From NCBI GenBank assembly GCA_023213315.1, contig JAKCPI010002466.1:62001-126000 (forward strand): 64,000 bases of DNA, in the 5' to 3' direction. The stretch comes from Euborellia annulipes (lineage: Eukaryota; Arthropoda; Insecta; Dermaptera; Anisolabididae). A program made the translations under genes and the position numbers. The notes beneath the pieces were generated by a model. It saw only the letters and a list, made by a program, of their open reading frames with translations. It searched no databases and was not told the DNA's origin. Below are positions 54,972-64,000 of this stretch, piece after piece. Position 1 is the stretch's first letter, and the number at the start of each line of letters is the position of its first letter.

Positions 54972-55288
54972 AAATATCTGGTGTGACTGATCGCACACCA
55001 GATTTTTTGTGGTTTTAACTACATGTACAGGTACATGTGAATTCAAGATGTAAAATTTATAAACAGAGGAAAATATTTATATTTTGTACCATGGCACCAT
55101 CTCTCAATCTTTCCTTTGAAGTACAAGAGTAAAGAGGTCTTCATAAGATTTCAAGAACAAAATCAGAATATACATTTTAAAGAGCATGTAAAAAATAATT
55201 GATTTTTGAATTTTAATCAAAATCATTGGAGCGAATTTTAAGAAAATCGAAAAACACTGAAAAAGTACATCAGTAAAGTTCTAGTACT
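54972..55288 (+). mobile_element. Element A fragment A15
   Basis: Short hairpin (AATATCTGGTGTGACTGATC, then CACACCAGATTTTTTG), decayed X-box GTACCATGGCACC, and body to TTCTAGTACTAG. The second half is missing. A minus-strand SINE head fragment (ACGTTACCAACTACCCCAAG) abuts at 55291-55313. Confidence 0.75.
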
Positions 55289-55290
55289 AG

Positions 55291-55313
55291 ACACGTTACC
55301 AACTACCCCAAGC
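55291..55313 (-). mobile_element. SINE head fragment
   Basis: The minus strand reads GGGCTTGGGGTAGTTGGTAA, the start of the S1/S2 SINE. Only about 23 bases remain. Confidence 0.5.
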
Positions 55314-55409
55314 CCGGGAGCTTCGAATAGTTTTTGAAATATTTCTAGGAAAATTTAAATAGAACCAACCGTGGATTAAATTTTTAATTTAAAATGTTTG
55401 ACTTGAAAT

Positions 55410-55627
55410 GTACCATCTATTGCAATAGTATTGAGAATAAAGCCCGGAAGTTAGGCAGCCCAAATGGCAGTTGCTCTGTCTAAGAAATATCTTTTTCAAA
55501 GCAGACAATAGGGCGATCGGCCTTTATTACCATAAAAATTTATCTTTTTAATATATTAGTGAACGTGTGCCATTTGGGCTGCCTAACTACCGGGCTTTAG
55601 TCTCAATACTATTGCAATAGATGGTAT
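55410..55627. repeat. Inverted repeat, about 60-bp arms
   Basis: TACCATCTATTGCAATAGTA onward at 55410-55471 pairs with 55570-55627 (ending ATTGCAATAGATGGTA), with single-base bulges. The arms contain AAGCCCGG and AGTTAGGCAGCCCAAATGG. The spacer is about 100 bases. Confidence 0.8.
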
Positions 55628-55847
55628 GTAGAATTTTTTAAATTAATAAGTTATACCTTATATATTATTTAAAATAATACAGAAAAATATGGGTAAAAAT
55701 AAAGTAGTAGTAATTGAATTTAAAAATAATAAGAGAAAAAAATAAGTATCATTTCTTAAGTGGAAATCATTGATACGATCCAAGTACTAACATAAGAGGA
55801 TTTCACGATTGCTATTATTAATAATAAAATTAATGATGGTTTGTTTT

Positions 55848-55975
55848 CGTTAGTAATTAAAAATACAAATTAACTACAAGAATTTAATTTACGACGTTTC
55901 GGCAGTCGTCATCGAGAGATGTATTTATTTATGTAGTTAATTTGAATTATTAATTACAAACTAAAATCGATTAAT
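55848..55975. mobile_element. Foldback with truncated hammerhead-like unit
   Basis: Arms GTTAGTAATTAAAAATACAA at 55848 and TGAATTATTAATTAC at the far end enclose a minus-strand TCGATGA, C, GACTGCC, GAAACGTC at 55893-55918. Stem II is largely deleted. Confidence 0.55.
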
Positions 55976-56908
55976 GCCAAAAATGTCTTTCATTACTAAG
56001 GATTATACAAATTATTTTGAAGACTTTAAATTTTATTTAAGCCTAATTTTTTTCGTAGATACTACTGGTATATTAAAATATTAGAAATTCGGTGTACTTT
56101 TTGAGGAATGTTTTAATTTACAAATGTAAATAAATATATGATATATTTTTCGGCGACTATTTTTTTTAATATATGGTCCTAATAAAAAAAAAATTATCAT
56201 TTTGAAAATTTAAATAATTGAGTTATTTATAAAAGCAAAATAAAAATGTCAAAGCAAATTACACCCCCCGTAGTACGTAAACACGCACATAGATAAGCAG
56301 AGAGAGATTTCTACATATTTTATTCCTAAATATCATGATGATATCTCTCACTCTCACTTAATGGCTATTAAGCTTAATGCAAATTAAATTAAAAATCAAA
56401 TACGAAGTATATTTCTCTAACAAAAAAAAAAAAAACAAAGAAAAAGACTGCTATCCCCATTCTAAGTGCAGCCTATTCATTAGCCCCTTATGTGACTGTG
56501 ACGAATCATTTAATCAGCCTAGTCTTATTGCAAGAGGATAATACTATAAAAAGGCTTTGTTGTGTGCAGGGAACAAGGCACTTAATTTTCAGGCTGAGTA
56601 TGGTAGACTGAGTTAAAAAATATATCTAGAATGGTCGTCAAAAAAAGCTGATACTTATTTATTGTAAGGAAACAATCAAATGTAACTTAAATATTTTCTA
56701 ATTCATTATGTCGACTACCAATATTTAACAAATTTATAACAAGAATACAAAAGTCAAATCAAAATTTAAATAAAACAAAAACAAATAAGCCGAAATTAAA
56801 AAATACAAATTGGTTATACATTCAAATTACACTGTGCGGCAAAACGAAACTTTTTTTTCGGCCCCGAGATAATTCCTTCAGATTCTTAAGTAAAATGACC
56901 TCCTGAAT
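55976..56908. other. AT-rich spacer, no gene seen
   Basis: No inverted-end elements or coding frames recognised. Confidence 0.5.
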
Positions 56909-59380
56909 CCAAATATGACCTCCGTTTTCCCCCACCACGTACCGTTTTCGGGGGAGGGGGAGTCCCCTACTTATTTCCACCCCTTTTTGTTAATTATAGG
57001 GCCATGAATCAAATTTGGAGGGATGAAAAGGAATATTTTAGCCTTAACATTTCTTCAGAAAGTTTAGAGAAGTGAAACGTTAAAAAACATTAACATTTGG
57101 ATCCTAGGGGGGATGTGGGGGAGGATTTTGTCCCTTAAAATGCAAAAAAAATCATTAAAAATGATCGATTTTTTCACAGATTTTCTACATATTCCAGCGG
57201 ACAAACCCACCTCACCCTTTCTTAAACATCCCTCAACTAAAAAAAATATATAGGATAAAGCGGGTGGGGTGTGAGCGATTCCGAAGCCCTTACAAGAAGA
57301 TGGAAGATTCACAGCCCTCAGTTGGTCAAATTGGCAAATATGCGGCTATAACTTTCATTTTTTTGGACTGATCTTTACAAATTTAAAGTGAAAATATATA
57401 CGGATTCTTTTATGTCCTTCAATATTTCCATATTTTATCTAAAGGGGTAGAAATTACTTCTTGTCAAAATTTGAAAAAAATTATAATCTATGAAATATAA
57501 GGTCACACTTTTGTAAATAAATCAGGAAAAATATGACATTTATAAAAACCAATTTTTTTTAAAGAAAAATCTACATGGGGTAGACTACCCTCTACTCAAG
57601 GGGCAAAAAATTGCAAGTCCTAAGAAAATTTGTAGAGTGGGAAAATAACTTGGGAGGGAGGGGGTGGCCTTTAAACAAACAGAAATAAAATTAATTTTTA
57701 TATAAAATTCTAAAAGATTTTAATGAGAAAAAACAAATGCAATTTTATTCATTAATTTATTTTTATAATTGAATGTGAATTAATGTACTATAAGGGGATG
57801 CATGAGCCGAGGGGGATCGAATTATATCAAAAACTACAAACAAAGGAAATAAATATATTCATGAAACGAAGAAAGGATTTACAGGCTTGTGGCATGTTAC
57901 GACTCAGAAGGAAATAAAAAAAAATCATCTGAATTTTTACACTTATAATTAGGGGAGGCGAGTGGAGAAACTGGCTTAAGAAAATCAGACATTCAGACAG
58001 TGAAAAAGGAAATTCCACCTCCAAAAATCTCACTTGTTACTAGGCCACTGACGAGAGATAAAAGTTTAGGAATTTATATTTTCAATTATTTAATAATAAT
58101 TTCTTATTAAATATTACAGGAGAATATAAATTCTCTGTTAGAGGGGTCGGGGGTGAGGAGGGAGGGAAAGAAATCATTGCTTAAATGTAAAAAATTTACA
58201 AAAAAAATAATTTTCTATTTTAATTTTCATTTTTAAAGAAAAAAACTATTTTGTTTATTAGAAGGGGTGATTTACACCCTTTCTCACCCACCACTCTGGG
58301 GTACACGAATTCATCATAGAGTTATATTTAAAAAAATTGGATAATTTTATCAGTATATTATAAGAGAGAAAAATAAAATACGAAATTACTTTAATTCGTT
58401 ATGCAAATGAGATGTGAAAATGTTCATTACCTTAATAATAAGATGACCAGGCGGGAAGTTTGGTGGATGAATGTCTTATTTGCACAAATCACAACACAAT
58501 ATAAAAGAAACTAAACACACACGCGAGAGAGAGAGAGAGAGAGAGAGAAACCGAATGATTCATGGCTCGACTCAAATAAAACTAAGACAGCCTGACAGAT
58601 AGGCAACAAGTAATCAGGCATCGATCGATAGAGAAATAGCATTGATCTCTGAGTGCCCAAGAAAAAAAAATTATCAAATAAGTTCTCTATTTATAAAAAT
58701 TCCATTCACTTGCAAACTAACGGGGTTTTATTCCGTTGGGAATAAATTCGAAATTAAATAACTATTAAAAGACTCACTTCATTTATCCACCTTTAAAACT
58801 CACCCCTAATTAAATTAAATACTTCCAAGTATTATTTTTTGTATTTATTTATTTATTAGGGATATATTCGAAGTGAAAGAAGAATCCGTATATTTCCAAA
58901 AAATTTACAGTTATATCCGCATATTTGCCAATTTGACCAACTGTGCGGCGAGGGGCTGTGAATCTTTCCATCTTTTTGTAAGGCCTTCGGAATCGCTCAC
59001 ACCCCACCCGCCTTATCCTAGATATTTTTTTTAGTTGAGGGATGTTTAAGGAAGGGTGAGGTGGCTCTGTCAGCTGGAATATGTAGAAAATCAGTGAAAA
59101 AATTGTGAAAAAATCAGAAAAAATCGATCATTTTTAATGATTTTTTTGCATTTAAGGGACAAAATCCTCCCCCACATCCCCCCCCCTTGGAACCAAATGT
59201 TAATGTTTTTTAACTTTTCACTTCTCTAGACCTTCTGAAGAAATGTTAAGGCTAAAATATTCCTTTTCATCCCTCCAAATTTGATTCATGGCCCTATAAT
59301 TAACGAAAAGGGGTGGAAATAAGTAGGGGGCTCCCCCTCCGAAAACGGTACGTGGTGGGGGAAAACGGAGATCATATTTG
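56909..59380. mobile_element. Element with 500-bp inverted arms
   Basis: Left arm 56909-57409 and right arm about 58880-59380 are inverted repeats along their full length, with scattered substitutions and small indels. The outer ends read AAATATGACCTCCGTTTTCC and, in reverse, AAATATGATCTCCGTTTTCC. The unique centre (57410-58879) is AT-rich with a (GA)n run (58526-58549). Its longest frame (57827-58033, minus, 68 codons) has no recognisable domain. Non-autonomous long-TIR transposon or simple inverted duplication are both possible. Confidence 0.8.
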
Positions 59381-60153
59381 AGTATTTTCAATAAAATACT
59401 GTGTTAATGATGAAATTTTATTATAAAATTTTGGCATAAATATAAAACTTAACAAAATATTTGTCTTTATTTTATTTTAATTAATTTGTATTTGTGTATA
59501 ATAGAAATGTATAAACACCCGGGGAACCGAGATTTTTGCAATAGTGGCTGAAACGTTGAATTTTATTATAGTTAGTAACATTTTTTGTAATATTAATTAC
59601 TAAATAAAAAATTAAACCATTATTATGTTTATTCCAATCGTGAAAGTGCTTTAATCCTCTCGACTAATCGGTTATTTAACTCGCCAGAAGAAATAATAAA
59701 AAAGAAAGCTCTTTTACAAACAAACAAACATCAACTTGTTTAAACTTTATTCATAAATTCCAACAAGTCGATATTTAAAGTTTCTCAAAGAGAAAGAGAA
59801 GAGAGAGAGGTGCGTTAAGTAAAAATGAAAATCAAAAATCCATTAATTCTCCGTGACATTTATCTAAGTCTTATCAGTGGGAGGGCGAGGGAGGTGAGAG
59901 AGACTAAGGCAAAACAAAACCCCCAGGCTTTAAATTCAAACATAAATCCAGAAACCTATTAATTATCCTTCTAGAATCCTATAAATTCGTTGCTGTTGCT
60001 GTTGTTGGTGGCTACAGACACCAAAATATCGAGTGGTTTAAAGAGAGAGAGTATTCATGGTCAAGTCAAATGAAATTGAATTCTAATTAAAAATAGACAA
60101 TCAACTTGTAGGCCTATTATTTTACAAGTTTGAAAAAAAAAACAATTCTAATA
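59381..60153. other. AT-rich spacer, no gene seen
   Basis: GTGGCTGAAACGTTGAATTT at 59544 is reminiscent of the foldback family but lacks the rest. GA runs at 59795-59808. Confidence 0.45.
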
Positions 60154-60206
60154 CAATGGCGTCGCTAGGTGGGGGCATTTGCCCTAAGGGGTTCCCTACG
60201 CCACTG
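60154..60206. mobile_element. Minute hAT-like MITE
   Basis: CAATGGCGTCGCTAGG and CCCTACGCCACTG are imperfect inverted ends only 53 bases apart overall. Flanks ttctaata and tataaata are a poor TSD match. Confidence 0.45.
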
Positions 60207-60758
60207 TATAAATACGACAGCTCTCTAGTGTTACAGGTCAGGTTATGGCTTACAAGAGATTAAAATCTTTTTAAATTAAATCTAATCAGATACCAATTCT
60301 TCTCAGTTCCCGCAGTTGAGTTCCCCTTTTATGCTTCTCCATTATTTTATTTATTTTTTTAAATACATTTTTCCTGGCTGCATGTGACCACTGGTCTTCG
60401 GACCTTATGCACCCATTAAAAAAAAAAATCATTGCGTGGTTTTATGAAATCACGATGCAAGTGAAACTTTTTTCGGATCGTAGGCGTTTAACTGAAAATT
60501 TTCAGAAAATTATTCAATTAAGGATATTAAAATCGCGTTTTTAATCTTAACTTAATAATTGCAATAATAGGAAATCAATAGAGGCATGTTAAAAACTGAG
60601 AACATTATTTATTTAGTAATTGAAGATTTGAATCATTTAAAATTATTTTAAAAATTATATTTTATCAAAATTTTATGAAAAATTGAATAATTAAATCTCA
60701 CAATTATTTTTTATAATTTGTCATATATATTAAATTTCAACTTTCCTATTTTTGTCGT
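60207..60758. other. AT-rich spacer with dispersed repeat
   Basis: GTCTTCGGACCTTATGCACCCA near 60393, given here only by its core GACCTTATGCACCCA, is the reverse of the 22443 repeat. Nothing else recognised. Confidence 0.45.
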
Positions 60759-60815
60759 CACGGCTTGTGACGTCAAGGTTTGTAGCGTCACGCCTTTGAC
60801 GTCACGGCTTGTAAT
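60759..60815. repeat. Short repeat with two CRE palindromes
   Basis: GTCACGGCTTG occurs twice, flanking GTCAAGGTTTGTAGCGTCAC. The palindrome TGACGTCA occurs at about 60769 and 60796. It could be a degenerate tandem repeat. Any regulatory role is unproven. Confidence 0.45.
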
Positions 60816-60900
60816 CCGACATGCTGATAGAAGAGCGAAAAAATTTGAGAGGATCAAATAAAGGTTAAAAAAAAAAAATTAATTTTGAAAAACAAGAATG

Positions 60901-60950
60901 GAATCTATCTAAATGTCGAAAAAGATCTTAAATAAAATTTTAAAAAATAT
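60901..60950 (+). mobile_element. SINE tail fragment
   Basis: TCTAAATGTCGAAAAAGATC then TTAAAT resembles the S-family tail. No head. Confidence 0.4.
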
Positions 60951-61069
60951 GGTACATTTAAAACGAATAGACTAATAATGACTGTGATTAGTGATAATTG
61001 TAGAGGAGTAGGAGTAGGTGTGCTGATATCAAATTATAAAAAATAAAAAATTAACAGATACGAGTAGGA

Positions 61070-61278
61070 TGGCAGCCAGAAAAGAAATCAGTCAAAAATT
61101 TAATCAATCTTTATCTAATTTTATTTCGATTGCCGACGTTTCGGACGCAAATCGCGCCCTTTCTACAATCTCAGGACAACCTGAGGAAGGGCGCGATTTG
61201 CATCCGAAACGTCGGCAATCGAAATAAATTTAGATAAAGATTAATTAAATTTTTCTCCTGTTAATAGTTCAGCCATCA
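61070..61278. mobile_element. Foldback with hammerhead-like core
   Basis: Arms 61096-61161 and 61186-61253 are near-perfect complements. The plus strand reads CTGAGGA, A, a GGGCGC...GCATCC stem, GAAACGTC (61181-61213). The minus-strand arm keeps the same stem with better pairing (GGGCGC with GCGTCC). The extra base and boxes are as in the other foldbacks. Confidence 0.75.
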
Positions 61279-61517
61279 TCTCAATATTATAAAAAGTTAA
61301 TTAATTTCGTTGACATTTAGGTAACGCTTCGCTCCCACCAGTAGATACTAAAAAGTGTCAGGGTATTGGTGGTTTATTAAAGTAACAATTCAATAGTATG
61401 CATGCAGTGATGGGTAATAATGAATTACATGTAAATGAATTACAACTAGTAATTTGTATTTTATAATTTGAACAAAAAAAACTATGTTATTTGCAAAAGT
61501 AATTAAATTGCTGATTG

Positions 61518-61672
61518 CCCACGGGGGGGGGGGGGGGGGTTGGGGCTAACCTTATAAACGTGGCGGGGTCGGACCCCAGGCAGTTGATGATTTTATTTAA
61601 CTTGAAAGGGGGTAAAAAAAAAAAATTATATAAATAAAAAAAAGGGTTTAATTTTTTGGGGGGGGGGGGGAA

Positions 61673-61703
<31 letters not shown>

Positions 61704-61747
61704 GGGGGGGAAAAAAGAGGGAATGTTTAAAAAAAAAAAAAAAAAAA
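61518..61747 (+). mobile_element. SINE copy with corrupted interior (S10)
   Basis: A 13-bp TSD, aaattgctgattg, flanks it (61505-61517, 61748-61760). It starts CCCACGGGG like S2 and keeps GGGGTCGGACCCCAGGCAGT, then dissolves into long runs of G and A (61661-61705 almost all G). The A-box region is largely lost. Runs of this sort inside an otherwise ordinary SINE suggest a consensus error. Confidence 0.75.
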
Positions 61748-61778
61748 AAATTGCTGATTGTTATGGAATTTTAAATTA

Positions 61779-61870
61779 CCCTTGACCTATGGCACAGAGG
61801 TAGAGCATTAGCTTCTAGTGCCAAAAGTTAAGGGTTCGCATCCCGTCCCGTGTTTATCAAAATAATTACA
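61779..61870 (+). mobile_element. tRNA-like SINE head
   Basis: GGCACAGAGGTAGAGCATTA (A-box region) and GGGTTCGCATCCCGTCC (B-box) are spaced like a tRNA promoter, but the arms do not form a proper cloverleaf. Matches the head of S4. No poly(A) or TSD found. Confidence 0.55.
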
Positions 61871-63342
61871 AGAGTGTTCTTCTCTAGAAGAAAGTTGATA
61901 TTTGAAACTCAGTCAATTCACGGTGATTGAAAAACCCAAAAAAATTATTTTGTACTTTTGTAGATGGAAAGATTTTATAAATGATTCTGATTGTTTTGGT
62001 TTATGAAAATTGTAAGTTTTCTACCCTCACCCTCTAAGTGCGTTTCCAGATTGAAACAACAAAGATTGGTTGACTATTAAAGGCCAAAAATTCAAATTAG
62101 TAGCATTTATTTTAAATAATTTAATTTTCCTTATGTGTGTTTGCGTAAAGAGAGAAGAAAAATAACCATTTCTCTCTCTCTCTCTCTCTCTCTTTGTGTC
62201 TGGTTGTCTGTTTGCTAGTGGGTTAAGCTTTAAACCCTTAAAAAGTTGCAGAGCTTTTGTTGAGCTTTTTTATGGGGCCAGGCATTTTTGTGGCAAACAG
62301 AGAGAGGATATAAATACTTTACTGGAGAAGAAGAGAACACACAGCTATTTCCATTTACTTCGAATTATATTCGTAAATCTGGTGATGCCACATATGTTTC
62401 TAAGAAAAAAAAATCCCCCATGATTGGTATAAAAGTTTGCTGGAAATGGTTTTCATTATTAACGTTAATTTTAACTTCTTTTTAATAAATTTTTATGGAT
62501 TTCTAGGACTTTAAATTTCGCGCTTATACTCTGAGTTGCTACTAAGATACCAATCTTTTTGTTATTTATTGTTAATTTTAAAAGAAAGGAGAAAAAAATG
62601 AATATTTTTTCGATAAACTCTTAAGTAATAGTCATAATTTGTAAGAACGAGGGTGTTTTTAAACTTTTTAGTTGTTATGTCAATATAATATAGTCAAAGG
62701 CAAATGGCTTCCCTTCCCTTCCCTTTAAATGTTTATGTGTCAAAAGAGAGAGGGGAGGGGGAGAGTTTATTAACTTTTAAAAGACATTATTTATTTATTC
62801 ATTATTCACTTTAACGCTAATCATAATAACAATTATAATCAAGACAAGGAATGATCTCGTAAAACAAATAATATCAATGTCAAAGGGGAAAAACGGGAGA
62901 TAATAATAATAATAATAATAGCTTTACAAGATATGAAATGAATGTTTGTTGTTGTTGTTGTTGTTGCTCTTGTCTTTATGATGAATTCTTGAAAGATTTA
63001 TTTTTTTCACTTTCATTCGCTATTAGGGGAAGAGCTATTATTTATGATAATGAAGTAAGAGAAAAGAAAAATTTAGAGAAATTCAACCGAAGGTGTGTTG
63101 TCAGTCACACCATATTATAAACTTGAAAACTAAAAAATTTATATGTGATCCACTCACTGCCCTTTTATTTCTCGATTTTTATTCTGTTTTATTCAAAATT
63201 TTGTATAATAGGTAGAGTTTTTTTTTGTATAGTAGTCTTTCAGAAAATGATAAAAAAATTAATTAATTTCGTTCTTCATCGCGAGTGTATTGGTGGACTA
63301 TAATGATGAATTGAAAAATATTGATTACAAAAATAGATATAT
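61871..63342. other. AT-rich stretch with microsatellites
   Basis: (TC)n at 62171-62193, (AAT)n at 62901-62922, (TTG)n at 62944-62966. A 30-base relic of the Element A hairpin (GTGTTGTCAGTCACACCATA) is at 63094-63113. Frames at 62196 and 62288 have no recognisable domain. Confidence 0.55.
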
Positions 63343-63595
63343 GGACCCTGTTTGTTAGGTGTCAAGCGCCAAAAAATAAAAAATTGAGTTAAGCACGGAA
63401 TATTGTTTCAAATGCTTTAATTAATAGTATTTTTTTATGAAATATGTCCTAAAAAAATTTATATTTAATGTTACTTGCACAATTGACAAAAAAAATTATA
63501 TAACAGTTATAATCCAATGAAAACAAAAAACTTTAATGTTAATTTTCTCAAAACTCGGTAGATGGCGCTTGGCAAACTAATGCCTAACAGGGTCC
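63343..63595. mobile_element. Palindromic MITE, GGACCCTGTTACGC family, copy 4
   Basis: GGACCCTGTTTGTTAGGTGTC at the left (internal deletion of the GCATTAG part) and CTAATGCCTAACAGGGTCC at the right, given here by its core. Flanked by atatat on both sides, compatible with a TA-type target. Confidence 0.78.
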
Positions 63596-64000
63596 ATATA
63601 TCCTATATTTGTATACTAATAATTCAATATATCTGGGTATGATGCGAAAAGTGAGTCGGAAATTTCACAAATTGAATTATCGATATTTTATTGTAGAGGA
63701 TATTTTTCTGAGCATCTTAAGACCAGAACCACTATGATATCCCAAAAAAAAAACATTTCTATTCTGTAGTAAAATTAAAATGGGCTTAATCAAAATATTT
63801 TTTTGTAGTATTTATATATTATAATTTTCAACAAGTGGAGTTGTACAAATAAAAAGTAAACGTGTGGGTTCGTGGGACCCCCGGCAGGAACGAAGTTCCT
63901 CACGCCTTTTCTTCAACTCAGAATATAATTTAATATGAATATTATTTAAATAGACGGAAATCCCGCATTCGAGGGCTCGGACGCTGAGAACGCATTAATA
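63596..64000. other. Spacer with GC-richer ends, no gene seen
   Basis: CGTGGGACCCCCGGCAGG at 63872 and a GC-richer stretch at 63951-63995 hint at another repeat running out of the window. Not classified. Confidence 0.4.

Noticed and set aside
57827..58033. 68-codon minus frame in the centre of the long inverted repeat as a transposase
   Set aside because: Too short, hydrophobic and low in similarity to any transposase motif I know.
61786..61858. Candidate tRNA gene
   Set aside because: A- and B-box-like words are present, but acceptor, anticodon and T arms do not pair as a cloverleaf, and the same head occurs in SINE S4.

Overview
This window looks like intergenic, repeat-rich DNA from an animal nuclear genome, most likely an invertebrate. 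The signs are strong A+T richness, abundant microsatellites and homopolymers, a mariner relic, tRNA-derived SINEs with poly(A) tails and target-site duplications (TSDs), and many hAT-type miniature elements with 8-bp TSDs. I found no convincing host protein gene, rRNA or functional tRNA. The only protein-coding trace I can name is the C-terminal remnant of a mariner transposase near 46.2 kb. The sequence alone does not let me name a species or phylum.

The dominant repeat, called Element A here, has about 18 full, partial or nested copies (8.8 kb to 55.3 kb). It is roughly 690 bp long. It starts with a long hairpin (AATCTGGTGTGAC...), carries a variable CA/GACA microsatellite inside, and ends with a second hairpin closed by GGTAAGAGAAAGTA. 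Both ends share the 12-mer CTTTCTCTTACC in inverted orientation. This layout resembles non-autonomous Helentrons (HINE/DINE-1 type); that classification is inference. Most copies carry an RFX-type X-box palindrome close to GTTACCATGGCAAC.

A second theme is a set of foldback elements (10.2, 14.6, 18.4, 22.7, 24.1, 24.4, 24.7, 33.8, 55.9 and 61.1 kb) whose central parts carry a hammerhead-ribozyme-like core: CTGANGA, one extra base, a variable but self-complementary stem, GAAAC and usually GTC. The stem sequence differs between copies while pairing is kept, and in several copies the flanks also pair as stem I. Penelope-like retroelements are known to carry hammerheads, so these may be Penelope-related.

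The rest is a mosaic of nested insertions. There are hAT-like MITEs with perfect or near-perfect 8-bp TSDs (1.6, 1.8, 5.9, 6.1, 8.2, 12.5, 15.4, 32.8, 33.1, 45.1, 45.3 and 50.3 kb), a Tigger/pogo-like MITE (53.4 kb), an internally deleted mariner (46.0 kb), SINEs (21.2, 21.8, 48.5 and 61.5 kb plus fragments), and a palindromic GGACCCTGTTACGC family (18.6, 35.3, 48.2 and 63.3 kb). Large inverted repeats lie at 27.4, 43.2, 55.4 and 56.9-59.4 kb. Nesting gives relative ages: SINEs, hAT elements, a Tigger-like element and Element A itself have all inserted into older Element A copies.
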